64,000 nt of DNA. It comes from Archilochus colubris. Lineage: Eukaryota > Chordata > Aves > Apodiformes > Trochilidae. The DNA lies in the NCBI GenBank assembly GCA_023079485.1, contig CM041083.1, positions 173,159,480 through 173,223,479 on the forward strand, in the 5' to 3' direction. This document shows, piece after piece, positions 11,549-23,158 of the stretch; the stretch's first letter is position 1; the number at the start of each line of letters is the position of its first letter. Made by a program: the position numbers and the translations under genes. The notes under the pieces were generated by a model. The model had not been told where the DNA came from, made no database searches, and saw only the letters and a list, made by a program, of their open reading frames with translations.

Positions 11549-12241
11549 CTGGAGAAATGGGCTGACAGGAACCTCACATAGTCCAATAAGTAGAAGTCTT
11601 GGTGGGGGGTCTTGGTGCAAAACAAACTGGCCATTAGCCAACAATGTACGCTTGCTGCAGAGAAAGGGAATGGGATCCTGGCCTGCAGGGTATTGACAAC
11701 AGGTCAAGGGAGGTGATAATTTCCCTCTGAACAGCTCTGGTGAGGCTACACCTGCAGTGCTGTGTCCAGTCCTGGGCTCCTCAGCACAAGAGAGGTATGG
11801 ACATACTAGAGAGTCCAACATAGTACCATGCAGGAAGTTAAGCAACTCTCCTATGATGGAAGGCTGGCAGAGTTGGGACTGTTCAGACTGGAGAAAAGAA
11901 GGCTCGCTTCAGTTTATAAAAAGGATAAAAAGAGGATCTCTTCAGTTTATATAAATACCCTAAGGGCAAAGAGGGCATAGCCAGGCTCTTTCCAGTGGTG
12001 CCCAGTGACAGGACCAGAGGCAATGGGCCTAAACTGAAACATGGGAGGTTCCCTCTGAACATCAGGAAACACTTTTTTACTGTGAGAGCAGCCAACAGGT
12101 TGCCCAGGGAGGTTGTGGAGGTATTAGAAAGCTGACTGAACATGGTCTTGGACAGCCTGCAGTAGGTGGCCCTTCTTGAGAAGGAGGGTTTGAATCAGAT
12201 GAGCTCCAGAGGCCCCTTCCAACTTCAACCATTCTGTGATT
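11549..12241 (+). mobile_element. CR1 LINE, older, rearranged copy
   Basis: This sense CR1 fragment begins at CTGGAGAAATGGGCTGACAG in the post-catalytic ORF2 region and ends with CCCCTTCCAACTTCAACC and ATTCTGTGATT. The reading frame is broken repeatedly: no open stretch carries the whole tail, and the protein-level blocks are scattered over several frames. Around 11907-11951 a 12-bp block (CTTCAGTTTATA) occurs twice, 33 bp apart, a small internal duplication. The 3' sequence is of another subfamily (GGTGGCCCTTCTTGAG..) than the 3.1 and 14.4 kb copies. Confidence 0.92.
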
Positions 12242-12550
12242 TTGTTAAAAGTAGAAGAGAATTAAGGTAAAGCAGATTGTAGCTCTATTCAGAATGGACA
12301 CTGTGGTGTGCGCAAGTAGTCTCAATAGAGATTATTCCACTGGATGTGACTTCAGATCACAATGGGGACAGCAACAGTAATAAAATATACAGCAGGGGTG
12401 GAGAGGGAGGAAACATAGCCAAGACTACTCATAAACTGTCCTAGTCAGTAACTGTTTGTTATTGGTGTGAAATAAGTGTAAACTGGGTGAATTTGTGTGT
12501 ATGGTGTGAATTAGTCATTGATGTCAAAGAGAACTAAGGTTACAAAGAAT
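12242..12550. other. Unique spacer
   Basis: Unremarkable non-coding sequence between a CR1 3' end and the pyrimidine microsatellite. No feature is seen. Confidence 0.6.
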
Positions 12551-12792
12551 CCTTCTTTCTCTTCTCTCTCTTCTCTCTCTTCTCTTCTCTTCTCTTCTCT
12601 TCTCTTCTCTTCTCTTCTCTTCTCTTCTCTTCTCTTCTCTTCTCTTCTCTTCTCTTCTCTTCTCTTCTCTTCTCTTCTCTTCTCTTCCCCTCTCTCTTCT
12701 CTTCTCTTCTCTTCTCTTCTCTTCTCTTCTCTTCTCTTCTCTTCTCTTCTCTTCTCTTCTCTTCTCTTCTCTTCTCTTCTCTATCCCTTCTC
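12551..12792. repeat. TCTTC pentanucleotide microsatellite (polypyrimidine)
   Basis: About 240 bp of almost pure pyrimidine on the + strand. Two long blocks of a TCTTC unit (roughly 12572-12686 and 12695-12782) are separated by an irregular CCCCTCTCTC stretch that shifts the phase. The 5' shoulder is less regular (TCTCTCTTC). Because the unit is five bases long, all six frames are open, which gives long Ser/Leu/Phe or Arg/Glu/Lys frames that are not genes. Confidence 0.98.
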
Positions 12793-14358
12793 AAGAGAAA
12801 TGTTTCTCTTCTACATCAATGAATATAATAAAATACTTATCCTTGATTTTTAATGAATGCAAGTTATAAAACCTGGGAAAAAATACATTGAGTAAATACA
12901 TGTAATAAGTGACAATTTGGGACAATGAATACCTTCATAAAGTCTTTCTCTAGAAAAAAAAAAAAGGGCTGCTAATTTTGCACAATTCCATCATATGGTT
13001 ACTTAAGGGTAAAGACAAAACAGTTTGGAAATATGAACTATGTCTTAGCCAACTAAAAGGCTTACCAAACCCTGGGCAGTTACTTTTAAAAAGATGAGAG
13101 TCCTGGGAAATAGCTGGAACAAGAACAGAAGTACACCAGTAACACTAAAAAAAAAAAAAAAAAAATTCTTTGTAATTGCAATTTTTAAAGTAGTTTAATC
13201 CAAAATCCAACACCTGATAAGGAAAATAATCTTTTAACATCTAAAAGATAATAAAATTAGGATTGATAATTAACTCTGATTTGTCAAGGCTTAATGTTGC
13301 CAGGTAAACCATTTTTATAACCTAGAGTAATTAGTGGATGAAGAAAATGAGGTAAATGTTATATTGAAGGTCACAGTCTCAGCTGGAGAAAGGAAACATA
13401 ACTATACTGACTTCATCATACTTATTAAACTAAACTGAAGATCAACATTTATACTTCAGAGCAACATTTCTCTAAGTCTAATAAAGTATTACCTGAAAAA
13501 TTAAATCAAATAATTTAGAATAATTTCCAAACATTTCACGCAAGATGGAACACGTATAAAATCATCACAAAATGGAGCAATTTGGAATGCTTTTAGGTGT
13601 TTCTGAAATATATCTTTCCTGACTTTGTTATTAATATAGGAAAGGTCTAAATTGTAGTAATGCATCCTGGTATGTGCTATGAAGATTTGGAAAAAAGAAT
13701 TAAAAATGTACACTGAGCTGGGAAGTAAAAATGGAGAATGAAACAAATATGATATTACTAGCGGAAAAAAAGTTAAAATTACTTATTTTCAGAATGAAGA
13801 AGAAACCTGACAGTAATCATGCCATTCTTCTGGCATGCTCAAAGATCTAATTTTTTATAGGTGTATTTTGACATGTAATCTTTATCTTCTATGTATGCAT
13901 TTCCATTTGTATTAAATTAATTCAGTGGAAAGGATTTCCATTATTTTCTTCATATCATTATGAGGAAATTCTTTCAATAAGGAAGAATTACTTGGTGTTG
14001 ACAATGCATAGTTAGTGACGTGTTTGTTAATATTATAAAATATTTTAGCATACAGAATAAAAAGAACAGCCTTTTACACACTAGGAGACAAGAGATATGA
14101 TTTAGATACGGACAACCAAGGAGAAAATAAAAGGGCAATATGTCACAATACTGTCTCAACCCTCAACCTGAGATTCACCAAACACTTGCTGCATGAGTGC
14201 TCAGTTACATCTTGGACATTACTTCAGCCCAGTGTTTGGAGCTCCGTAGAGAAGAATCCAGATAGAGCCACCCTATCATGATAGTACAATGTTATCACAC
14301 AGAGTAATTCAGATTACAGGGATCCTCCAGTCCAACTTCCAGGCCACTTCCAATCCTC
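12793..14358. other. Unique AT-rich non-coding DNA
   Basis: Strongly AT-rich sequence with A runs at 12954-12965 and 13147-13165. No gene or recognisable transposon. A short phrase at 14318-14345 (ATCCTCCAGTCCAACTT) looks like antisense CR1 tail wording but is too short to call. Confidence 0.6.
13147..13165. repeat. Poly-A run (19 A)
   Basis: Nineteen consecutive A residues in AT-rich unique sequence. No retrotransposed body is recognised upstream. Confidence 0.9.
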
Positions 14359-14886
14359 CAGGCCACACCTCGAGTACTGTGTCCAGTTCTGGGCCCCCCA
14401 GTTCAGGAAGCATATCGAGGTCCTGGAGCAGGTCCAAAGGAGGGCAACCAGGCTGGTGAAGGGACTCGAGCACAGACCCTATGAGGAGAGGCTGAGGGAG
14501 CTGGGGCTGTTCAGCCTGGAGAAGAGGAGGCTCAGGGGAGACCTCATCGCTGTCTACAACTCCCTGAAAGGAGGTTGTAACCAGGTGGACGTTGGTCTCT
14601 TTTGCCAGACGACTTTCAACAAGACAAGAGGGCACGGTCTTAAGTTGTGCCAGGGGAAATTTAGGTTAGATATTAGAAAGAATTTCTTTACGGAGAGAGT
14701 GATCAGACATTGGAATGGGCTGCCCAGGGAAGTAGTGGATTCTCCAGCCCTGGAGATATTTAAAAAGAGACTGGATGTGGCACTCTGTGCCATGGTCTAG
14801 CAACTGCAACGGTGGTTCAAGGGTTGGACTCGATGATCTCTGAGGTCCCTTCCAACCCAGCCAATTCTATGATTCTATGATTCTTT
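14359..14886 (+). mobile_element. CR1 LINE, 5'-truncated, young copy
   Basis: This sense CR1 fragment begins at AGGCCACACCTCGAGTACTG (peptide RPHLE block) and ends with GGTCCCTTCCAACCCAGCC and two ATTCTATG octamers. It is the closest relative in the window of the copy at 3131-3895: the final 60 bp are the same and most of the shared 500 bp aligns by eye with few differences. Same orientation, about 10.6 kb apart. Confidence 0.95.
14456..14800 (+). pseudogene. CR1 ORF2 C-terminal remnant, open
   Basis: The post-RT tail of ORF2 is open from the [13 protein letters not shown] block through [28 protein letters not shown] and [20 protein letters not shown] to the stop. It has one codon fewer at the end than the 3251-3811 remnant: the Trp codon TGG seen there is TAG here. 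There is no catalytic domain, so it is inactive. Confidence 0.8.
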
Positions 14887-15900
14887 GAACTTCCTCCAAA
14901 AAGCAGGACAACATAGAGTTGTATTGGTTTGCTCTAGGTCTCAACAACACTTCATGCAGGCCCACAAGGTAATACAGGTGGAAAGGACACAGAAGGTGTG
15001 ATATTCCACAGCTTTTGGCATCTCAGGTAGATATGAGTTGAGTTTCCCAGATGCACCCATAAAACCAATGCTTTTTGTTAAGTGTCTGCTTTTCTTGGCA
15101 GCACAGGTAGGAACATCACAAGAGGGAACTGTTGTCATAGTGCTGCAGGTGTATCCAGGCATAAACAAAGAAGGAAGGGCCAGCTTCCTCCACCCAGATT
15201 TTTGTGAGAAAATAGTCAGAAATATTTGCTACTGGAAATTCATGTGTCCAGACTTGCATATATGTTATGGGCAGTATTACTCTTCCCTTGCCATGGTTTG
15301 TAGTGAAAAGTGGGGCAATTACGAAAGTGAAATTTGCTTTTTCTGCAATGTGTGCAACATTTATTTAAAGTGAATTGTTCCAGGGAACATCTTTGCCAAG
15401 AAACTCTTTCAGGAGATAATTTAAGGAAAATGCGCACCAAAGAATGGAAATTATGGGATTGAATTCGCTTAATTCAAACGGAAAATGTCTTCATGGTTTC
15501 TACCCAGCAGGTAATGCATATGTTTATTGCATTATAGAAATTACAGAGCTAGTTAAATTATTTCACTATTTTTGACATTGTGAAGATCTTTCCATTCCTT
15601 GTGATCCGAAATTGATACTTTTTCTGCTTATTTTACAATGTATTTCAACAGATTTTTGGCAGCATTTTTATGAAATCATTTTCGAAAATTCATGTTTACT
15701 AATAATCTCTTTTTCTCATGAAAATATTGGAAATAATGGAAGCAACAATGTTAAAATATGTTGTAAAATATTGACATATGCAGTTGCCAAACTGCATATG
15801 AGGAAATACTGATACTGCTTGAAGTGTTCCCCTCATAAAATAAGTATAGGACATTTTTTCAACAACATAATGGCACAAGACTCACTAAGAACTACCATAA
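14887..15900. other. Unique non-coding DNA with a perfect hairpin
   Basis: No gene recognised. The 111-codon open frame at 15038-15373 has no domain I can name and no splice or promoter context. A perfect 11-bp inverted repeat with a 4-base loop lies at 15775-15800 and is listed separately. Confidence 0.55.
15775..15800. repeat. Perfect hairpin, 11-bp arms
   Basis: The left arm CATATGCAGTT and right arm AACTGCATATG are exact reverse complements around a GCCA loop. Pairing does not extend usefully outside the arms, so it is too short for a microRNA precursor. The right arm carries an octamer-like TGCATATG element. Function unknown. Confidence 0.9.
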
Positions 15901-16705
15901 ATCATAGAATTACAGAAAAAATTCAGTTTGGAAGGGACCTCCAGTGGTCTTGCAGTTCAGCCTTCAGCTCAAAGCTCAGCTGGCTTTGAAGTTAGATCAG
16001 GTTTCCTAACTTTGCATTTTGAGCATCTCCAGGGATGGAGAAGCCGCAGCTTGTGTGGGCAACTTGTGCTAGCGCTCTGTCACCACTATCATAAAACCTT
16101 TTCCTTACGTTTGATCAGGGCAGACAGTAGGACACAATGTTGTGTAGGTGTCTTCACAAGTCCTGAGAGGAATAACCAGGTACTGAGCCTATGCTTCTGT
16201 TAACACAGCTCAGGGGGTGCTTCTCCTTCATTCCCACAAGGTCACAGGGTTAAGTCAAGTTCAGTGGAGCTTCATCTCCAGAGATGCTCCCCAGACAGTT
16301 GGCCACCAGTCTGTGCTGACACAGGGGGTCAGCCCTCCCCAGGTGCAGGATTTCTCATTTGTCTTTGGTGCATTTCATGGAGTTCCTTCTGGACTGATTA
16401 CTCCAGCTCTTATGGGTCTTCCAGGTGACAGCCACTCCTTCCATACTGCCATCAGGAGTGCCTTCCATACATGCCATCACTATCAGGAGACTTGCTGAGA
16501 GCTCATTATGTCCATTGTACAGGTCACAGATGAATTTTCTATTTGTTAATCCATGCTGGCTCATCTCTGTTGCTGTCATTCCCTTCCTGTGCAGTGAAAT
16601 GACCTGCATGAAGACTTTCTCCATAATTTTCCCAAGAACTGAGGGAAGACTCACTGACTGCCTTTTTTATTGCCTGGATCCTCTTACTCATTTGTTTCAA
16701 AAAAT
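15901..16705 (-). mobile_element. Old CR1 LINE, antisense, internally deleted
   Basis: On the + strand the element begins with its own 3' end (ATCATAGAATTACAG, then TTTGGAAGGGACCTCCAG). It continues through GAGCATCTCCAGGGATGGAG and, further on, CCCAGGTGCAGGATTTCTC, TTAATCCATGCTGGCTC and GAGGGAAGACTCACTGACTG. These match antisense CR1 ORF2 wording in the correct order. The minus-strand frame at 16355-16654 preserves SQHGLTNRKF, the decayed form of the RT QHGFTKGKS block, while the FADD region is unrecognisable. Roughly 300 bp expected between the HGFTKGKS and FINDL regions are missing near 16535. This is a much older insertion than the + strand copies. Confidence 0.8.
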
Positions 16706-18159
16706 ATTTTTTTCTCTTTCTGCAGACCCAAAGAAGCAGCCCTGCCTCAGGACATCACTGTGGAGACATTTGGTCAGAGGAATTCCATATCATTGTGTAA
16801 ATAATCAAGCTTGTCCTCTCCTACCCCAGAATACTCTGTTTTCTTGGGAGAATGGGGCCTTCATGGAGCACAGCTCTTCAATGTCCTCAGGCATGTCAAT
16901 GCTGTCTATTAATCATGAGTCTCACCACATCCAGGCTTCTTTGTTTGTGTGCAAGCATATGTTCAGGTGTAGGCACAGGCTGAGATTTGGAGTTGTTTAT
17001 GAGAGTCTAAACATGTCTGGCACCTTTGCACAGGACAAAGATCTTGTTCACTGAAGCAGACTGGATAGAGGAAGGACCAAACATTCCTGCTGGGTTTGCT
17101 GACGCACAGCCCAAGCGTGGATAGTCCTCAGCACTTCAGGTAAGCTTCAAGCCCAGGCCACATTTGAAGACACAGCCAGTGATAAAGACAGAAGAGGTGT
17201 GGGTGATGGGCTCTCAAAACCTGCAAGACAGCAAAACGGACAGTTTCTTGTACCTCTCTCGTCAGGGGAACATGATGGACTTGTTGTGCTCTGTGGTTTT
17301 GTAACTGGAGTTGGAAGAGAAGGTTATGGAATTAGTCAGGCTCTGCTTGTTTCATTTCATGTACTCACTATAAAAGAAATGCTAAAATAACAACCATTCG
17401 GTCTAGTAAAAGAAGACTTGTCGTTTGCTTTCTCAAAGACTCTGGGTGACTTTAGGCAAAATCTGTGGAAAGGGATTAGAAATCAGGCTACAAAAACATT
17501 TCAGCTCCAGGTTTATTCCACGCTACCCTCTGGCTGAACACACAGCAGAGCTCAGCCAGTTTGAAGGACTTGATCCATGAGCCATTCAGATAAGAAATGT
17601 TTTTTCTTTTTAAACCACAACTGCAGCAAGTCCTCTTTTCATGAAAAGATCATCCAGAAATGGACTTTCACATCAGAGGGATGTTTCTCTGCCTGGGCTG
17701 TGGAAACCCCAGTTCTCCTCTGGAAACCAAGGCAGATGAGTGCTTGCTCCCAAGGCACAGGCTCCCAAGACTGCAGCTTACAGCAACCTGGCAGCTCCCA
17801 GAGGAGCTTGTGCAGAAAGTGGGATTACCTCATATGTCACTGTGATATTTTAAAAGGGCTGCATAACTACTTTGACTGTTGCACTCAGACTGGGTGACAG
17901 GACTATAAAGACTGAAATTTGTTCCAGAAACTGTTTGGAGTTTGCGTTTTTCACACAAACACACACACACACACATGCATATATTTTCTTGTTTTCTTCC
18001 TTTGTTGCCTGTTTGGGTTGGTACACAGCAACCTGAGATGTTATAGTAGGAGGGAAAGTGACTGAGGAGGGGGGTAAGTAGGTGATTCCTCTGCATGCTT
18101 TCTCTTGTTACCCAAAGCTTAAAGGAGAGCCAGACAGACACCTGGTTTCGATTGCCCCA
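16706..18159. other. Unique non-coding DNA
   Basis: No recognisable gene. The 5' remainder of the old antisense CR1 could extend into the first part, but I cannot align it. Contains a short CA repeat at 17952-17975. Confidence 0.55.
17952..17975. repeat. CA dinucleotide microsatellite
   Basis: About a dozen CA units with one CAAA interruption. Short, but possibly variable in length between individuals. Confidence 0.95.
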
Positions 18160-18317
18160 CCAATGCCCCAGGAGGTGGTGTAGTCACCCTCCCTGGGGGT
18201 ACTCAGAAAACAGGTAGATGTGGCACTTCAGGAGGTGATTTAGTTGTTAAGGTGGTGTAGGACTGATGGTTGGACTTGATGATCTTGAAGGTCCTTTCCA
18301 ACCATCATGATTCTCTG
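18160..18317 (+). mobile_element. CR1 LINE 3' tail fragment
   Basis: A short sense CR1 piece covers the last codons of ORF2 and the 3' UTR. It shows GCCCCAGGAGGTGGTGTAG, GATGTGGCACTTCAGGAGG, TTGGACTTGATGATCTTG and TCCTTTCCAACCATCATGAT followed by ATTCTCTG. The NGLPREV-type peptide region is degraded. Confidence 0.88.
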
Positions 18318-21300
18318 ATGGTACCCAGTGGAGCATGCACATGCATCACTGTTGGGTATTTAGGCATGTGGCATCCATGTCCCTGCTGTGGTCCTGTTGT
18401 AGGAGGAAAAACATTTGTTGTACTCAAAGACACTGTACACCTGAAGCCAGCTCCTGTGAGATATGTCGTGACCAGAGATGGTAGCAAATGTTACCAGGTT
18501 AAGCACCCCTCTGCCCTTTTTGAGGCAATAACTGCTGGTCTTTCCCTGAGAAGTCATTTTTGGAGCATAGCAATGCCTGCTTTGCCCCTGATGATTGTGG
18601 ACTGTGGTTGGAGGGACATGGGACCTGGTCCTCCCTGGCCACTGTGAGTTTGGTACCTGCCTAGAGCATCCAGCACTGAATGGTGGCCCCAAAACCAAGA
18701 TATAATGAGGTTACCCCATGAAAAGTAAAATCAGTTCAGTGCAAAGTAGATGCCCTTGGCTTTGAAGGGAATAAGGAGTAAAAGAAGTCTTTGTTATCTG
18801 TATAATAGGTATTTACATTCAGCCTTTAGACCGTGACCTGTGTTATCTGATCCAGACTAAACTGCTTTTGGTTTTGGGACCTCACAGGACCATGGTTAAG
18901 ATGAGTACCCTTTGAAGCATGTGAGGATCCACTGAGTGGTCTGAGCTTTTACATAAATTCTGTAGGGCAGAGATGAAAAATGAGTTTCAAGAAACATATT
19001 TCTCACAGGCACATAGAAAGCCCTTCAAGTATGGACTGTGCTCCACACAGAAAAAAGACCACATTAAAAAGGCATTTAAACCCCTGAAAGTCTTTTTTGA
19101 CTTCTGACTTCAAAAGAGTTCCCTTGCAGAATTGCAACCCACAGTAGCTGCCTCCTGATCATATGGTCAGGCATGAGGGAAATTCAGCTGATTTCTCCCT
19201 CAGCTATACAATGAAGTGTGTTATAAAACATAGAATTGGAAAATTATGTTAGGTTCTTAATCTTTTTATGTCAAACAAATGGATTCTTTATTTTCATCTA
19301 AATCTACTGGAAATGCAGATGTTGATGTATGAAATGAATTTTGAAGTTAGGGGCTAGTAAGGCTACGTTTTCATTTTTTTATTCCAGGGATGCAGGGACC
19401 AGTTAGGCTTCCCTGATGCCTGATCCAAAGTGAAAAGACAACTGATCCTCTCAGCCACTGCAGTTCATAGATGTAGTTCCTCTCAGGGATGAAGAAAGGT
19501 AGAGGATGCCATAGAGAAATCTGGGACAACTTGGAAACAATAGGCCTGTCTCACCAAGACAGCATCTAAATAAAATGGAAACAGGAGAAATGAGGGCACA
19601 GAGGCTGGACTGTGTAAATAACGAACTAATACATTTGTTGGTTGATCTGAAAAGTAGTTGAAATAAATAATTTGGATGCAGATCGTTTTCTACTGTTCCA
19701 ACATCAGGATTTTTTCCTTGCCAAAGTGAAAAGAAGTTAAAAAAATAACAAACCAAAACTTTGGGGTAAAAAGTCATACAAAATTTTCCACTTGGAGTTT
19801 TGAAGTAAAAGCCAAGAAAATTAAATGCTAGAATCATAAAGTTGGCAACATTTTTGGCATCTCTTTGACTCAGAAGGAACCCCTGGCCCAGGATGCAAGT
19901 GAATGTGGGGTGTGCTGATGCAGGCAGCTCTGCTGGCTGCCTGTCCTGCTTGTGACTCCTTTCTCTGCATCAGTCATTCTCACCTCCTAGGAGTGCTCTT
20001 CTCCTTGGAGCATCCTCAGTCTCATACCTTGGCAGGGGCTAGCAGAGTACTGGAAAAAACTGAGAGAGACCATCAATGGATAAAGTTGCTACTGTCCTCT
20101 AAAGAGGTAGAAAACTTTAATTCAAGTCAGGTTTTTTGATCAGAAAGGATACTTAGTTTGCAGAAGGTCCAAAAGGACCCATGAGAGCAGAAGCATGCTG
20201 GCACTGACTGATGGCCAGTGAAGTTTTCTAGAATGAAGGTGCAGCTCCTTGAGCCAGAGGAAAAAACTAGATGTCCATCTTTCATTTTCAGCTGAGGGCA
20301 TTAATACTGTTCTGTTGAGTAGAAAGTTGACTATCACCAACATCCCTTTATTTACATGACTTTTATTATAAGTACCCCAAAATTTAAATACTTAAAAAAT
20401 GTGAAGGGCTTATATTCAGAAAATGTCAAAAATTTTTTTTCCTGACACTTAACCCTCCACCCCCCAATAATCTTTATTTGTTTTGGCAAAAACTGTTTAT
20501 TAAATTTAGTCAAACTTCAGAAAGACTTCAACCAACCTGATACAGTGAGTTTTTTTGATGACTGATGATTTACTAAAAGAAGTATGCTGTCTTCTTCCCA
20601 GGAGACATATAATTAATTTGGGAGTTTATGGTAGATTTTCCTTTCTTTTCTCTCCTTGACAGGGAATTTGAGCTTCCTTGGGGAAGCAGATTCATTGCAT
20701 TTTTGCTTTTGCATTGCTTGGGATTTGGGGTTTTCAAAGTGGGAGATTTCTCACCTTCTGCTTTGGACAGGGGCAGTGGACTATCCTTCTTGCTCTGCCT
20801 CACCCAGGGTAGAGGGCTGTTTGCAGCATCAATGTGCTGTGAGCACAGAGAGGCAGGTGGCTTAGGGAGCCTGAAATCATAAGGGCTGGAAAACCAACAT
20901 CAGCAAGGGGTCTTGCCTGATTTTGCATGCTGTGTTTGGACAGATTTGAAAGAAGGCAAAGGGTGTTTCATTACCCATGTTTGATTTATGCCATCCTCAG
21001 GCACGTGAGGCAGTTGACTGAACCTATTTGAATCTGCGCTGAGATTGCAATGCTGGTGAATTACAGAGAGAGCAGGTGGTGAAAACAGTTTCCTGGGACT
21101 CTTCCCCCACAGCTGAAGTGGAGGTCAGCCCAGTCAAGGGGTTAGCACAGGGGGGACAGCATTAGCATCACATGGAGCCCTGGGGAAAACACCTTTTTAT
21201 GACAAGGGGAGCTTCTTCATGTTGTAGTCTCACCCTGTGTAACACGAGGGGAGGGATCTCACCAGTCAGATGCTGAGCATTGAGTGGGAGCCTGGTTACA

Positions 21301-22736
21301 TGAGCTTGGAGTCAATCAGTTGTTGACTGTGGAAAGCCTCCCGGGAAAGCGGGTGGTTATCTTTAAAACAATCTTTGTCCAGCAGAGCAAGGCTTTGGTT
21401 CAGTTTCATTGGTGTGGAATACTCCCAGAACTTTAAATTATATCAGGATTTGACTGTGAGTTTAAACATATGTTGTGAACATTTAAGTCCTGTGCAAGCA
21501 AGGACCAGATGGGCCAAGACCAGCTGAAGCATGAACAGCCATGTTGTTCCCTCTCCAGTCCAAGAACTGGATTCTTTCACAAAACCCTCTGCGTGGAAGT
21601 GATAAAAAGATGAATATTTGACATAGTTGCAAGATAACACTCTGACGCCCTAGTAAACATAAGTGAATTAGTGGTTATGAAAGAGACCCTGTGATGTGGT
21701 TGCTTGCAACAGTGAGGAGCTGGATGTGGTGCCACAGAAGGCACCTTCCAGCCTGCTTTTACTGTTGGCTGGTACAGATTCATGGGGAGATGTTCAATAA
21801 GATTTGGGTTACTGTTCTGTTTATAGAAAATCTCACCTACCTTTGCTATATAATGCACTCAATGTGTTGGAGCCAAGCTTGAAAAAATAGGTCCAGATGA
21901 TAATATCTCTTTCCCATCAGACCAAATTGTTATGCTCATATTTGCTCTGGATTAATAGTCTCCCAAAGGTCAGTGCTGCTACTTGTGGAACAAGCAGTTC
22001 CCAATGCCTTAGGCTCTGCTGAGTGTCTGGGGAGCACATCCACAACTTGGTGGTGGTGGAGTGGCCACTAATGCTGCTGCACTTGCCTGCCAAGCTCAGG
22101 GGCCTGCTGGAGAAGTCATGCTGGTGTTCAGAGGGATGCCAGAGACTGAGTGCATAGTCAGGAAAACTGCAGAGACTTGAAATCTTTGCTGCCTGAAGCT
22201 TGTACGATATTAATAAAAAGCTCATATAGGAGAGATTTACCAGTGTATGTCCAATTTAAAAACTGAAATAGATGGCCTTTCAGTATCCTCTGCAAAATGG
22301 TGTATCAGACTCTTACAGCAGTCTTCAGAGTCCTTGTCCCTCCTGCAGTAAAGCTGGTTCAAGTTCCCTGAATTTGATTTGTTAGCATGTCTGCTGTCAA
22401 AAGGTCTGTTTCTTATTTTTGTTGAGTTATACCTTAAATGTGTCTTTTTTTGGCGACTTATGTTCTCGTTTCTGCACAGCGGCAGCCAAGCAGGGGCCCA
22501 AGTACTCATTCCTGGCCCTCAGATTTATTCCCATTGCTTTGATGGGTTGAGTCTGGTGCTGCCTGTATCACAGAGCACCTGGATGGGCCGATTGCAGACG
22601 TTCGCTGGCACTGCAGTTTCAGCTGTGGAAACAATTTTGCTGGCAGTGGAAGCCTGGTTTTGCTGGGGAGGGGCCCGTATTTCTTGTTTGAAGTGTGTGA
22701 AGCCTCATCAGAGCTCTGTTATCAGAGCCACTGGAA

Positions 22737-22952
22737 TTTTTTTTTTCCCCTCACTTTCCTCTTGGTCCACTTTTTCTCACTCCTCTAAATCTTACTTCTG
22801 CTTCTCCTCAAAGTCCTTACTGTATCTTTTCTGGCTTCTTTTGCCATAACCTCTCCCCTCTTTTTTTTTTGTCACCCATTAGCTCTTCCCTTGCTACCCT
22901 TCTCCACTGCCTCCTTCATTTTCTTCACCCCTGCACTTCATTTCTAAGGAAG
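22737..22952. repeat. Pyrimidine-rich low-complexity tract
   Basis: Roughly 215 bp strongly biased to C and T on the + strand, without a fixed unit, including T runs at both ends of its first half. It explains the open frame that crosses it on the + strand. Confidence 0.6.
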
Positions 22953-23101
22953 AGAGACATTTCTGCCCTTGTGCCTACTTTCATACCTTCTCCAGAAGCT
23001 CCATAAATGATAATTCCCATAATAGGATATAACCCTTGAAAAAAGAGCTCTCTCACTTCTCAGAGATTCCATGAGATGCAGGTCTAGGTGGCATCGTTGC
23101 T

Positions 23102-23158
23102 GTTAATATTTTATTAACGAGTGACGCTGGGGACCCACGGTGCCAAACATTGTTTGGC
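23102..23158. promoter_or_regulatory. Two adjacent inverted repeats, possible factor sites
   Basis: GTTAAT and ATTAAC flank five T/A bases at 23102-23118. GCCAAAC and GTTTGGC flank ATT at 23142-23158. The first resembles an HNF1-type site (GTTAATNATTAAC) but with the wrong spacing; the second is a symmetric GCCAAA element. Regulatory meaning is conjecture. Confidence 0.2.

Noticed and set aside
12518..12853. Open frames with Ser/Leu/Phe or Arg/Glu/Lys repeats on both strands
   Set aside because: They are created by the TCTTC microsatellite, whose five-base unit contains no stop in any frame.
14318..14345. ATCCTCCAGTCCAACTT as a possible antisense CR1 tail next to the sense CR1
   Set aside because: Only about 17 bases match and the neighbouring tail sequence is absent.
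22379..22849. 156-codon plus-strand open frame
   Set aside because: Its second half lies in a pyrimidine-rich tract that suppresses stop codons; no recognisable domain.
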